Made by a program: the position numbers and the translations under genes. The notes under the pieces were generated by a model. The model had not been told where the DNA came from and searched no databases. It saw only the letters and a program-made list of their open reading frames with translations. A stretch of 64,000 nucleotides of DNA from Microvirga sp. 3-52 (lineage in GTDB: Bacteria > Pseudomonadota > Alphaproteobacteria > Rhizobiales > Beijerinckiaceae): positions 1 to 64,000 of the forward strand of contig NZ_JAHAMK010000018.1 of NCBI RefSeq assembly GCF_018383585.1. Direction: 5' to 3'. Shown piece after piece: positions 26,610 to 36,140 of the stretch (the first letter of the stretch is position 1; each line of letters begins with the position of its first letter).

Positions 26610-27404
26610 ATGACCTCCCTGTCCCGCCTCTCGCCGCCCTTTGCTCCGGGCACGGTCTGGCTCGTCGGCGCCGGCCCAGGCGATCCGGGCCTGCTCACCA
26701 TCCATGCGCTGAATGCCCTCGCGTCGGCCGATGTCATTGTCTACGACGCGCTCGTCGACCCGGCCGTGCTGTCGTTTGCCCGCGAGGGCGCCACGCTCGA
26801 ATTCGCCGGGAAGCGCGGAGGCAAGCCCTCCGCCGTTCAGCGGGATATCTGCGAGCGGATCATCCAGCTCGCCCGGGAAGGCAAGCGGGTGCTGCGGCTG
26901 AAAGGGGGCGATCCCTTCATCTTCGGGCGCGGTGGCGAGGAAGCACTCGCTCTCTCGAACGCTGGCATCCCGTTCCGCATCATCCCCGGCGTGTCGAGCG
27001 GTCTTGCCTCGCTCGCCATCCACGGCGTACCGGCAACCATACGCAAGACGAACCATGCGGTCATCCTTGCTACGGGCCATGCCGCTCCCGACTCGGAGAT
27101 CGAATGGAGCAGGCTTGCTCGCACCGGCGCCCCCATCGTGCTCTACATGGCGGTATCCAGCCTCCCCTCCATCGTGAAAGGTCTCCTCGAGGGCGGGCTC
27201 GCGGGCGACACCCCCACCCTGGCCGTACATGGGGCGACGACCGCTAAGGAAAGCGTGGTGGAAGGAACGCTTGAAACCCTGCCTAAACTTGCGGCAGAAG
27301 GGCTCATCCGCTCCCCGGCTATCGTAGCTATCGGGGCGATTGCAGCCTTCCGATCGGCCATCGCCAATCATCTGCTCGAATTCGGCAGCGAGGCGGCCCA
27401 ATGA
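26610..27404 (+). CDS. cobA: Uroporphyrinogen-III C-methyltransferase
   Basis: SUMT, 264 aa, makes precorrin-2, entry point to the corrin (and siroheme) branch. WLVGAGPGDPGLLT, YDALV, LKGGDPFIFGRGGEE, IPGVSSGLAS. GGAGG lies just before the ATG. Overlaps cobB by ATGA. Placed at the end of the cluster although it acts first. Confidence 0.95.
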   Translation: MTSLSRLSPPFAPGTVWLVGAGPGDPGLLTIHALNALASADVIVYDALVDPAVLSFAREGATLEFAGKRGGKPSAVQRDICERIIQLAREGKRVLRLKGGDPFIFGRGGEEALALSNAGIPFRIIPGVSSGLASLAIHGVPATIRKTNHAVILATGHAAPDSEIEWSRLARTGAPIVLYMAVSSLPSIVKGLLEGGLAGDTPTLAVHGATTAKESVVEGTLETLPKLAAEGLIRSPAIVAIGAIAAFRSAIANHLLEFGSEAAQ

Positions 27405-28723
27405 GCATCGCTCCAGGCATTCTCATTGCAGCGCCGCGCTCGGGATCGGGCAAGACGACAATCGTGCTTGGGCTCCAGCGAGCGCTGGCCCGCCGTGGTC
27501 TGCACGTGCGCGGAATGAAATGCGGGCCGGATTACATCGATCCCGCCTTCCACACCGCCGCTACCGGCGCGCCGAGCTTCAATCTCGACAGCTTCGCCAT
27601 GAGCGCGCCACTGCTGGACGCGCTCGCATCGGAGGCGGCCGGCGATGCGGAGCTTGTCATCGCGGAAGGCTCGATGGGCCTCTTCGACGGCATACGCCAG
27701 GAGACCGGCCGCACCGGCGCCAGCGCGGACATTGCGGCCCTGTTCGGCTGGCCGGTGATCCTCGTCCTCGACGTCTCGGGCCATGCGCAGTCGGCAGCCG
27801 CTGTCGCGCTCGGCTGCGCCCGCTTCGACCCACGGATCGAGGTGGCCGGCGTGGTGCTGAACAAGGTCGCAAGCGAACGCCACCGTAGGCAGGTCGAGGA
27901 CGGCATGGCGCGCATAGGCTTGCCGGTTCTCGGAGCTCTGATGCGCAACGGCGACCTGACCCTGCCCGAGCGGCATCTCGGCCTCGTCCAAGCAGGAGAG
28001 ACGATCGAGCTCGACAGGCACTTGGAACGCCTTGCCGATGCGGCGGAGGCTGCGCTTGATGTCGACCGGCTCATCACCCTGGCCCGTCCGACCCGGATTC
28101 GGTCCGCCGGCGGCGCAAGGCCTCTACCGCCGCCGGGGCAGCGCATCGCACTGGCCTCGGACCAGGCATTCTCCTTCGTCTACCCGCATGTGCTGCTGGG
28201 CTGGCGCGCGGCCGGTGCGGAAATCGTGACCTTCTCCCCCCTCGCCGACGAGCTTCCGCCGCCCGATTGCGACGTCTGTTGGCTGCCGGGTGGATATCCC
28301 GAGCTTCATGCTGGACGGATTGCCGGAGCGGAGCGCTTTCTCCACGGACTGCGCCGATTTGCCGAGGTCAGGCCGGTCCATGGCGAGTGTGGCGGCTACA
28401 TGGTGCTGGGCCGCTCCCTGGAGGACGGCGAAGGCCAGAAGCATCCTATGGCAGACCTCCTGCCGGTCGAGACGAGCTATGCGAAGCGCAGGATGCATCT
28501 CGGCTATCGGGTGGCGCATATCATCGAAGACGGTGTAACGGGCGCAGCCGGACAGCGCCTCGTCGGCCATGAGTTCCACTATGCCTGCGTGACCCAGAGC
28601 GACATGTCACGGGAGGCCGCCTTCGCGACGATTACCGATGCGGAAGGCAACGACCTGGGAACCGCGGGTCATCGCCGGGGGCAGGTTACAGGCAGTTTCT
28701 TCCATGCCATCGCCCAGGGATAG
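27401..28723 (+). CDS. cobB: Hydrogenobyrinic acid a,c-diamide synthase
   Basis: Glutamine- and ATP-dependent amidation giving the CobN substrate. 440 aa: N-terminal P-loop AAPRSGSGKTTI, GMKCGPDYIDPAFH, and C-terminal amidotransferase domain with WLPGGYPELHA and nucleophile cysteine in PVHGECGGYMVLG. Last gene of the cobalamin region; no clear terminator follows. Confidence 0.95.
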   Translation: MSIAPGILIAAPRSGSGKTTIVLGLQRALARRGLHVRGMKCGPDYIDPAFHTAATGAPSFNLDSFAMSAPLLDALASEAAGDAELVIAEGSMGLFDGIRQETGRTGASADIAALFGWPVILVLDVSGHAQSAAAVALGCARFDPRIEVAGVVLNKVASERHRRQVEDGMARIGLPVLGALMRNGDLTLPERHLGLVQAGETIELDRHLERLADAAEAALDVDRLITLARPTRIRSAGGARPLPPPGQRIALASDQAFSFVYPHVLLGWRAAGAEIVTFSPLADELPPPDCDVCWLPGGYPELHAGRIAGAERFLHGLRRFAEVRPVHGECGGYMVLGRSLEDGEGQKHPMADLLPVETSYAKRRMHLGYRVAHIIEDGVTGAAGQRLVGHEFHYACVTQSDMSREAAFATITDAEGNDLGTAGHRRGQVTGSFFHAIAQG

Positions 28724-28810
28724 TCGGTCTCTTCCATCCTCTGGGTCTAAGCTGGTCAGTGAACCTCCCGACGAACAGAGAGTTGAACAGCACCAGATAA
28801 GGAGACCATC

Positions 28811-28972
28811 ATGCGCCTTCGAATAATCTTGCCCCTGGCTGCTCTGCTAGCCCTCGCTGCCTGCGGCAATGACGGGCCGGACCAGACCGGCAGCACGGAC
28901 AATGCCAATCAGCCCGGCAACAATGCGGCTCCTGCCGATCCTCGCAGCAACCCGCCGCCTCCGGCGCAATAA
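28811..28972 (+). CDS. Small lipoprotein
   Basis: 53 residues: MRLRIILPLAALLALAACG, a signal peptide with lipobox LAAC, followed by a short tail rich in Asn, Asp and Pro. GGAG precedes the ATG and a terminator-like hairpin follows at 29003-29031. Probably an outer- or inner-membrane lipoprotein of unknown role. Confidence 0.7.
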   Translation: MRLRIILPLAALLALAACGNDGPDQTGSTDNANQPGNNAAPADPRSNPPPPAQ

Positions 28973-29002
28973 ACCTCACGCTTCCCGGGTGATTTGCGGC
29001 GG

Positions 29003-29031
29003 AAGGCCCCAGCTCCTGAAGCTTGGCCTTT
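29003..29031 (+). terminator. Terminator after the small lipoprotein
   Basis: AAGGCC and GGCCTT (29003-29008, 29025-29030) pair, with an inner AGCT/AGCT stem, followed by a short TTT (29029-29031). Moderate strength. Confidence 0.45.
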
Positions 29032-29297
29032 GTGACACTTATCCCATGTTAAGGTGCTCACGACCTGTTCGCGATTTTCTCGAGCCGCTTGCGGATCGAC
29101 AGGCGGTATCATGCCGCGGCACCGGGAAGAGATGGGAGAACGCCATCGTTTCGCCTCAGCCATCCGTCTTGATTCGGCTCCAATCCTGAAAGGGAACGCG
29201 GAGAGCATGCAAGCTTGACAGACGGGCGACTGACGTACCTCGCGGTGCTGCCTCCGACAAGCTTCTGACCATTGCATTCATGGTGTTGGAGGTGCCA

Positions 29298-29501
29298 ATG
29301 AAAGAGGCATTCCATATCGGACAACTCGTTCGGATTACCAAGCCGTCCTCCGGGTACTCGGATTGCCGCATCTATTGCATCGTCTGCCTCGTATCAAACG
29401 ATGACGATTCCCGAGTCTACCGCATCAAGAACACCGCCGGGATCGAGCGCCTCGTCAAACCCAGCGAGATCGAGCCAGCCGCGCTGACTGCCGTGCCGTG
29501 A
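29298..29501 (+). CDS. Small conserved hypothetical protein
   Basis: 67 residues beginning MKEAFHIGQLVRI, with a beta-rich central part ending YRIKNTAGIERLVKPSEIE, suggestive of a small SH3/KOW-like barrel. GGAGGT five bases before the ATG at 29298 makes this start firm; a longer frame from 29280 is unlikely. Alone between the lipoprotein and the acyl-CoA synthetase; function unknown. Confidence 0.6.
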   Translation: MKEAFHIGQLVRITKPSSGYSDCRIYCIVCLVSNDDDSRVYRIKNTAGIERLVKPSEIEPAALTAVP

Positions 29502-29753
29502 GGATCCCGCCTTCCGAAGTCGGGGCGTAGCCTCTCACCCGCCCGCGCCACCTGTCCGTGTATTAGCCCATGGTAGCGGTGGCAGGCACCTTGCCGTCCC
29601 CTGACGGGCACGACAGAATACCCTGCAACAACGCCCGGAAGGGCAAGCCGGCGCAGATCGGCGGACGCGTGGAGATGCCTCTCCATGCGCCAGAGGAAGC
29701 GAAACCATACCACGTGCTTTGAAGGCGCGGGGCTGCCAGGGAGGTTGACGTCG

Positions 29754-31736
29754 TTGACGACGGCTGCGGATGCGCGCGCGGATACATTCCCGAAACTGCT
29801 GACGCGCAATGCGCGCCTGCGCCCGAACCGCACCGCGTTTCGGCACAAGGATCTCGGGATCTGGCAATCATGGACCTGGAGCGAGGTGCATGAGATCGTC
29901 CGCGCCTATGCCTGCGGCCTGCAATCCCTCGGCCTAAAGCGGGGCGGGAAGATCGCCATCATCGGCTATAATCGCCCCTACCTCTACTGGACCATCTGCG
30001 CCGCCCAGTGGCTCGGCGCGATCCCGATCCCGGTCTATGCGGATTCCGTCGCTGAGGAGATGGCCTATGTGCTCGCCCACGCCGAAGTGACCCATGCGGC
30101 GGTGCAGGACCAGGAGCAGGTCGACAAGATCCTTTCGGTCTCGGAACAACTGCCGCAACTGGGGCATGTGCTCTATGACGAGCAGAAGGGCCTGAGGGAC
30201 TACGATCATAGCCGCCTCCATTCCATCGATTCCGTCGTCCAGGAGGGCCGCGCGCGGCTTGCGGATGCGCAGGAGGCAGCCGCCATCGAGCGGGCCCTGC
30301 AGGAGGGCAAGGGCTCCGACCTCGCCATCATCCTCTATACCTCCGGCACGACCGGGCGGCCGAAGGGCGTGATGCTCACCTCCGATGCGGTGATCGCGGC
30401 CGCCGAGATCGGCTGCGACTTCGATAAGCTCGACGAGACGGACGAGATCATCGCTTATCTCCCCATTGCCTGGGTCGGCGACCACATCTTCTCCTATGCG
30501 CAGGCGATCCTCTCCGGGCTGTGCGTCAATTGCCCTGAGAGCCCGGAAACCATTGCGGAAGACCGCCGCGAGGTCGGTGCGACCTACGTCTTCGCGCCGC
30601 CGCGCGTCTTCGAGAGCATGCTCACGCTGACCATGGTGCGCATCGAGGATGCGGGTGCTCTCAAGCGGCGCATGTTCCACTACTTCATCAATCACGCCAA
30701 CAGGGTGGGCGAGAAGATTCTGAACAGAGAGCCCGGCGTGAGAGCCTGGGACCGCTTTCTCTGGAGTATCGGCAACGTGCTCGTCTATGCGCCCCTGCGC
30801 AACCGCTTCGGCATGACCCGGGTCAAGGTCGGCTACACGGCGGGCGAGGCTATCGGGCCCGAGATCTTCCGCTTCTACCGCTCCATCGGCGTGAACCTGA
30901 AGCAGCTCTACGGACAGACGGAAGCTTCCGTCTACATCACCATGCAGCCGAACGGCGAGATCCGCGCCGATACCGTGGGCCGCCCCGCTCCGCAGGTGGA
31001 GATCCGCATCGCCGAGAACGGCGAGGTTCTCTATCGCTCACCTGGCGTGTTCGTGGGCTACTACAAGGATGATGAGAAGACGGCAGAAACGAAGACACCG
31101 GATGGTTTCGTTCATTCAGGCGATGCCGGCTTCTTCGACCAGAACGGACATTTGAAGATCATCGACCGGGCCAAGGACGTCGGCAAGATGCGCGACGGCT
31201 CGCTCTTCCCGCCGAAATACATCGAGAACAAGCTGAAGTTCTATCCCAACATCAAGGAAGTGGTCTGCTTCGGCGACGGGCGCGACCACGTCGCCGCCTT
31301 CATCAACATCGACCTCGTAGCGGTGAGCAACTGGGCCGAGAGAAACGGCGTCACCTATGCCTCCTACCAGGAACTCGCCGGCCACCCGCTGGTCTATGAC
31401 ATGATCGAAAAACACGTGGACGAGGTGAACCGTTCGCTGTCCTCCGAACCGCGCATGGGCGGCGCGCAGATCAAGCGCTTCCTGATCCTGCACAAGGAAC
31501 TCGATGCCGACGACGGCGAGCTCACACGAACGCAGAAGGTACGCCGCGGCTTCATCGCCGAGCGTTACGCTCCACTCATCGAGGCGCTCTACGACGGCTC
31601 GTCCGAGGCCGACATCTCGACCGAGGTCACTTTCGAGGATGGACGCAAGGGTGTGATTTCCGCGCGGGTCAAGATCAGGGATATGAAGCTCTATCCGACC
31701 TCGGAGTCTGGATCGGTGCTGGAGGCGGCGGAATGA
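29754..31736 (+). CDS. Long-chain acyl-CoA/aryl-CoA synthetase (AMP-binding)
   Basis: Activates a carboxylic acid to its CoA thioester through an acyl-adenylate. About 660 aa with P-loop ILYTSGTTGRPKG, the YGQTEAS motif, VHSGDAGFFDQNGHLKIIDR and a C-terminal lysine region. A TTG at 29754 with AGGGAGG upstream is the best start; the frame runs back to 29685. It overlaps livG by four bases, so is the first gene of the importer operon. Long-chain synthetases of this type sit beside Liv transporters in many Hyphomicrobiales; the substrate is not shown. Confidence 0.85.
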   Translation: MTTAADARADTFPKLLTRNARLRPNRTAFRHKDLGIWQSWTWSEVHEIVRAYACGLQSLGLKRGGKIAIIGYNRPYLYWTICAAQWLGAIPIPVYADSVAEEMAYVLAHAEVTHAAVQDQEQVDKILSVSEQLPQLGHVLYDEQKGLRDYDHSRLHSIDSVVQEGRARLADAQEAAAIERALQEGKGSDLAIILYTSGTTGRPKGVMLTSDAVIAAAEIGCDFDKLDETDEIIAYLPIAWVGDHIFSYAQAILSGLCVNCPESPETIAEDRREVGATYVFAPPRVFESMLTLTMVRIEDAGALKRRMFHYFINHANRVGEKILNREPGVRAWDRFLWSIGNVLVYAPLRNRFGMTRVKVGYTAGEAIGPEIFRFYRSIGVNLKQLYGQTEASVYITMQPNGEIRADTVGRPAPQVEIRIAENGEVLYRSPGVFVGYYKDDEKTAETKTPDGFVHSGDAGFFDQNGHLKIIDRAKDVGKMRDGSLFPPKYIENKLKFYPNIKEVVCFGDGRDHVAAFINIDLVAVSNWAERNGVTYASYQELAGHPLVYDMIEKHVDEVNRSLSSEPRMGGAQIKRFLILHKELDADDGELTRTQKVRRGFIAERYAPLIEALYDGSSEADISTEVTFEDGRKGVISARVKIRDMKLYPTSESGSVLEAAE

Positions 31737-32533
31737 GAGCGCCCGATCATCCGGTTATGGGCAAGGGCGACGTTCTGCTCGCCGTCGAGAACGTGTCGCT
31801 GGGTTTCGGCGGCGTGAAGGCACTCACCGACGTATCCTTCGACATCCGCAAGAGCGAGATCCGCGCCATCATCGGACCGAATGGCGCAGGCAAGACCTCC
31901 ATGCTCAACTGCATCAACGGCTTTTATTACCCGACCGAGGGGCGCATCACCTTCAAGGGTGTCAAGCGCCCGAAGATGCGCCCCTATGTGGCGGCGCGCG
32001 GCGGCATCGCTCGCACCTTCCAGAACGTCGCTCTCTTCAAGAGCATGTCGACCCTCGACAACATCATGGCCGGCCGTTCGATCAAAATGCGTTCGAACTT
32101 CTTCTGGCAGCTCTTCCGTCATGGCCCGGCCATGAAGGAGGAGGTCGAGCACCGCCGCTTCGTCGAGGAGATCATTGACTTCCTCGAAATCCAGCACATC
32201 CGCAAGGTCCCGGTCGGGCGCCTGCCCTACGGCTTGCAGAAGCGGGTCGAACTTGGGCGCGCGCTTGCTATGGAGCCGGAGCTTCTCCTGCTCGATGAGC
32301 CCATGGCCGGCATGAACCTGGAAGAGAAGGAGGATATGTCACGCTTCATTCTGGAGGTGAATCAGCAGTACGGCACCACTATCGCGCTCATCGAGCATGA
32401 CATGGGCGTGGTGATGGATCTCTCCGATCGAGTCGTGGTGCTGGAGTACGGGCGCAAGATCGCCGACGGCACGCCGGCCGAGGTCAAGAACGACCAGCGC
32501 GTCATCGACGCTTATCTCGGCGTGGCGCATTGA
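31733..32533 (+). CDS. livG: Branched-chain-type ABC transporter ATP-binding protein LivG
   Basis: 266 aa ATPase. Walker A IGPNGAGKTSML, signature-region LPYGLQKRVELGRALA (degenerate LSGGQ), Walker B LLLLDEPMAGM, switch His in IEHDMGVV, and the C-terminal BCA_ABC_TP_C tail. Second gene of the operon, overlapping the synthetase. The long insert after TFQNVALF is typical for LivG. Confidence 0.92.
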   Translation: MRAPDHPVMGKGDVLLAVENVSLGFGGVKALTDVSFDIRKSEIRAIIGPNGAGKTSMLNCINGFYYPTEGRITFKGVKRPKMRPYVAARGGIARTFQNVALFKSMSTLDNIMAGRSIKMRSNFFWQLFRHGPAMKEEVEHRRFVEEIIDFLEIQHIRKVPVGRLPYGLQKRVELGRALAMEPELLLLDEPMAGMNLEEKEDMSRFILEVNQQYGTTIALIEHDMGVVMDLSDRVVVLEYGRKIADGTPAEVKNDQRVIDAYLGVAH

Positions 32534-32544
32534 AGGGCTGAACG

Positions 32545-33501
32545 ATGGACATGTTGTACAAGGTCTTCATCGAACCCTTCGCCTTCATGGGCGAGGCGCC
32601 GGATCTCCTGATCCAGACACTGTGGGAAGGGCTCGTCTCGGGTGTGCTCTATGCACTGATCGCGCTCGGCTTCGTTCTCATCTTCAAGGCCTCCGGCGTG
32701 TTCAACTTCGCGCAAGGGATCATGGTCGTGTTCTCGGCCCTGATCCTGGTTGGCCTCTATGAGAAGGGCGTTCCGGCCTTCCTGGCGCTGATCCTGGCGG
32801 CTCTCGCAATGCTGGTCCTCGCCATCGTAGTGGAGCGGGTGGTGCTGCGGCCGCTGGTCAACCAGCCTGACATCATCCTCTTCATGGCGACCTTCGGACT
32901 GACCTATTTTCTCATCGGCTTCGGCGAGCTCATCTTTGGCGGCAGCCCGCGGGAAATGATCACGGAACAGCTCTTTCTGCCTCAGGGCACGACGGAGATC
33001 GATGCGTTCGGCGGCTCCATCCGCCTGCAGCATCTCGACATCGCCGCCGCCGTGATCGCCTCGATCATGATCGGCCTGCTCGCCGTATTCTTCTCCAAGA
33101 CCCGCATCGGCCGGGCCCTGCGGGCGGTGGCCGACAGCCACAAGGCGGCGCTCTCCGTCGGCATCTCGCTCAATCAGATATGGGTGATCGTGTGGTTTGC
33201 CGCCGGCATCGTGGCGCTGGTCGCGGGCATCATGTGGGGCGCGCGCTCGGGCGTGTCGTTCTCGCTTCAGATCATCGCACTCAAGGCTCTGCCGGTGCTC
33301 ATTCTGGGCGGGTTCACCTCCATCCCCGGCGCCATTATCGGCGGTCTCATCATCGGCGTCGGAGAGAAGATCGGCGAGTTTTACTGGGGACCGCTCGTCG
33401 GCGGAGGCGTGGAGACGTGGCTCGCCTATGTCATCGCCCTCCTCTTCCTGCTCTACAGGCCGCAGGGTCTGTTCGGCGAAAAGATCATCGAACGGATTTA
33501 G
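32545..33501 (+). CDS. livH: Branched-chain-type ABC transporter permease LivH
   Basis: 318 aa inner-membrane permease with about eight helices. SGVLYALIALGFVLIFKASGVFNFAQG is the LivH start region (helix 1 and NFAQG), and VVWFAAGIVALVAGIMWG lies near the transmission loop. Pairs with LivM. Confidence 0.92.
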   Translation: MDMLYKVFIEPFAFMGEAPDLLIQTLWEGLVSGVLYALIALGFVLIFKASGVFNFAQGIMVVFSALILVGLYEKGVPAFLALILAALAMLVLAIVVERVVLRPLVNQPDIILFMATFGLTYFLIGFGELIFGGSPREMITEQLFLPQGTTEIDAFGGSIRLQHLDIAAAVIASIMIGLLAVFFSKTRIGRALRAVADSHKAALSVGISLNQIWVIVWFAAGIVALVAGIMWGARSGVSFSLQIIALKALPVLILGGFTSIPGAIIGGLIIGVGEKIGEFYWGPLVGGGVETWLAYVIALLFLLYRPQGLFGEKIIERI

Positions 33502-33513
33502 GGAGGCATCTCA

Positions 33514-34599
33514 GTGCTCTATCGTGAGGCCGGCCAGTTCAAGACCAACTACGTCGCGGACAGCGCGATCTTTCCTCTGCGGGAAGACCGGATCGGGCTC
33601 ACCCTCATCATCCTGGCTGCCTATGCACTGGCTTTCCTCGGCAACAGCTTTCTGCTGCAGGCGGTGATGATCCCGTTCCTGGTGTTCTCGCTCGCTGCAA
33701 TCGGTCTCAACATTCTCACGGGCTATACGGGGCTTCTGTCGCTCGGCACCGGCGCCTTCATGGGCGTGGGGGCCTATGCCTGCTACAAGCTGATGACGGC
33801 TTTTCCCGATGTGAACGTGATTGTCTGGATCTTCGCGTCGGGCTTCTTCTCCGCAGCCATCGGAGCTCTGTTCGGCCTGCCCTCCTTACGTATCAAGGGC
33901 TTCTATCTCGCGGTCGCGACGCTTGCCGCGCAGTTTTTCCTGCAATGGTGCTTCATCCGCATCCCGTGGCTTGTGAACTACAACGTTTCGGGCGCCCTCG
34001 ATGCGCCGCTGCGCACCCTTTTTGGCATTCCGATCATGGGGCCGAACGCCACGCCGCAGACGCGGTATCTCGTGGTGCTCACTATCGTCATCGTGCTCAC
34101 GTGGCTCGCGTCCAACCTCGTTCACGGGCGCATCGGGCGCATGTGGATCGCCATCCGCGACATGGATCTTGCGGCAGAGCTCATGGGCATCCGTCCGCTC
34201 CAGACCAAGCTCCTGGCCTTTGCCGTCTCGTCCTACTACTGCGGCGTCGCCGGTGCGCTCCTCGTCTTCCTCTGGTATGGCGGCGCGGAATACGACGTCT
34301 TCAACATCAACCAGTCCTTTTTCATCCTGTTCATGGTGATCATCGGCGGATTGGGCAGCCTGATCGGCTCATTCTTCGGTGCGGCGCTCATCTTCATCCT
34401 GCCGATCATCCTCGGCATCGTGCTGCCCGCCATCCTGTCACCCTTTGGCATTTCGGTCGGCGCCGACGTCATCGAGCACCTGCGCTTCATGATCGTAGGT
34501 GCGCTCATCATCTTCTTCCTGATCGTCGAACCGCACGGCCTCGCGCGGCTCTGGCAGATCGGCAAACAGAAGCTCCTGGTCTGGCCGTTTCCCTACTGA
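33514..34599 (+). CDS. livM: Branched-chain-type ABC transporter permease LivM
   Basis: 361 aa permease starting with GTG 12 bp after livH, with AGGGAGG in the gap. GYTGLLSLGTGAFMGVGAYA and IRDMDLAAELMGI are LivM motifs. Unlike canonical LivM the N-terminal half begins with a polar 40-residue stretch. Confidence 0.92.
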   Translation: MLYREAGQFKTNYVADSAIFPLREDRIGLTLIILAAYALAFLGNSFLLQAVMIPFLVFSLAAIGLNILTGYTGLLSLGTGAFMGVGAYACYKLMTAFPDVNVIVWIFASGFFSAAIGALFGLPSLRIKGFYLAVATLAAQFFLQWCFIRIPWLVNYNVSGALDAPLRTLFGIPIMGPNATPQTRYLVVLTIVIVLTWLASNLVHGRIGRMWIAIRDMDLAAELMGIRPLQTKLLAFAVSSYYCGVAGALLVFLWYGGAEYDVFNINQSFFILFMVIIGGLGSLIGSFFGAALIFILPIILGIVLPAILSPFGISVGADVIEHLRFMIVGALIIFFLIVEPHGLARLWQIGKQKLLVWPFPY

Positions 34600-34674
34600 C
34601 GGCAGACTGAAATGGAGACGAGAGACGGAACAAGAATTCGGCCATCAGCCGATACAACGGGAGGAAACGCGACC

Positions 34675-35997
34675 ATGTCGTTTCGCACATTGAGCCTTGG
34701 ACTAGCCGTCGCAACCATGCTCGGCGGTACAGCCCTGCCCGCTTTTGCGCAGGATTCCATCTATGTCCCCCTCTTCACCTACCGCACGGGCCCCTTCGCC
34801 GGGTCTGGCACGCCCATCGCCGACGGCATGCACGATTACCTGCGCATGCTCAATGAGCGTGACGGCGGCATTGGCGGCGTGAAACTCGCGCTCGAGGAAT
34901 GCGAGACCGGCTACGACACCAAGAAGGGTGTCGAGTGCTACGAGTCGGTGAAGGGTAAGAGCCCGGTCGTGGTCAACCCGTGGTCGACGGGCATCACGCT
35001 GCCGCTGATCCCGCGTGCATCCGTGGACAAGATCCCGATCCTCTCCATGGCCTATGGACTCTCGGCCTCCGCCCGCGGCGACATCTTCCCCTGGGTATTC
35101 AACCCGCCGGCCACGTATTGGGACGGCTTGTCGATGATCATCAAGTATATCGGCGAGAAGGAAGGGGGCCTCGACAAGCTGAAAGGCAAGAAGATCGGCT
35201 TCCTGCATCTCGATGCCAGCTTCGGCAAGGAGCCGATCCCGCTGCTGCAGGAATTGTCCAAGGAGCTTGGCTTCGAGGTCGCGCTCTATCCGGTGGCCGC
35301 CCAGGATATGCAGAACCAGTCGTCGCAATGGCTCAGCGCCCGCCGCGACCGGCCCGACTACATGATCATGTGGGGCTGGGGGTCCATGAACGGCGCCGCG
35401 GTCAAGGAAGCAGTCCGCTCCGGCTATCCGATGGACAAATTCTACTCGGTCTGGTGGCCGGGTGAGGACGACGCGAAGAGCGGCGGCGCAGGCGCCAAAG
35501 GCTTCAAGATGCTCAACTGGCATGCTGTGGGGACGAACTTCCCCGCTATCCAGGACATCCAGAAGCACGTCGTCGACAAGGGCTTCTCGAAAGCCCCGAA
35601 GGATAAGGTCGGCGAGCTTCTCTACAACCGCGGCGTCTACAACTCGCTGCTGATCGCCGAAGGTATTGCCACGGCGCAGAAGCTCACGGGCAAGAAGGCA
35701 GTGACCGGCGAGGACGTGCGCCGCGGCATGGAGAACATCAAACTCGACCCGGCCCGCCTCAAGGAACTCGGGCTCGAGGGCTTCACCGATCAGCTCGTGC
35801 TCTCTTGTGCCGATCATAACGGTCACCGCGCTGCTTTCATGCAGGAATGGGACGGCACGAAATGGGTGAAGATCTCCAACCCCATCGAGCCGATGACCGA
35901 CCGCGTGAAAGGTCAGCTCGACGCGGCTGCGAAGGACTACGCCGAAAAGAATGCCGGCTGGCCCAAGCGCACGGAAGCCTGCGACAAGGCAAGCTGA
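34675..35997 (+). CDS. livK: Periplasmic solute-binding protein of the Liv-type importer
   Basis: 440 aa with a clear signal peptide (MSFRTLSLGLAVATMLGG to ALPAFAQD). Peripla_BP_6 fold: IADGMHDYLRMLNERDGGIGG, ECETGYDTKKGVECYE, VVNPWSTGIT. GGGAGG precedes the ATG; the frame extends to 34612. It belongs to the group found with acyl-/aryl-CoA ligases rather than to amino-acid binders; ligand not identifiable. Confidence 0.9.
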   Translation: MSFRTLSLGLAVATMLGGTALPAFAQDSIYVPLFTYRTGPFAGSGTPIADGMHDYLRMLNERDGGIGGVKLALEECETGYDTKKGVECYESVKGKSPVVVNPWSTGITLPLIPRASVDKIPILSMAYGLSASARGDIFPWVFNPPATYWDGLSMIIKYIGEKEGGLDKLKGKKIGFLHLDASFGKEPIPLLQELSKELGFEVALYPVAAQDMQNQSSQWLSARRDRPDYMIMWGWGSMNGAAVKEAVRSGYPMDKFYSVWWPGEDDAKSGGAGAKGFKMLNWHAVGTNFPAIQDIQKHVVDKGFSKAPKDKVGELLYNRGVYNSLLIAEGIATAQKLTGKKAVTGEDVRRGMENIKLDPARLKELGLEGFTDQLVLSCADHNGHRAAFMQEWDGTKWVKISNPIEPMTDRVKGQLDAAAKDYAEKNAGWPKRTEACDKAS

Positions 35998-36004
35998 GGT
36001 CAGA

Positions 36005-36135
36005 ACCCTCTCCCCTATGCGGGAGAGGGTGACCTGCAAAGCAGGTCGGGAGAGGGCCGAGTTCGTTCCGTGACTTCCCTCTCCCAGCTTATTCCGTTCG
36101 CCACCCTCTCCCGCATAGGCGAGAGGGTCGGGAGG
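36005..36135. repeat. CCCTCTCCC palindromic repeat within the liv operon
   Basis: Three hairpins: ACCCTCTCCC/GGGAGAGGGT (36005-36030), GACCTGC/GCAGGTC (36031-36047) and a second CCTCTCC/GAGAGGGT pair (36103-36128). Inserted between livK and livF. It may lower expression of livF or process the transcript. Confidence 0.75.
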
Positions 36136-36140
36136 TTCAG

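Noticed and set aside
29205-29260. TTGACA at 29214 as promoter of the small gene at 29298
   Set aside because: No acceptable -10 at 16-18 bp, so the match may be chance.
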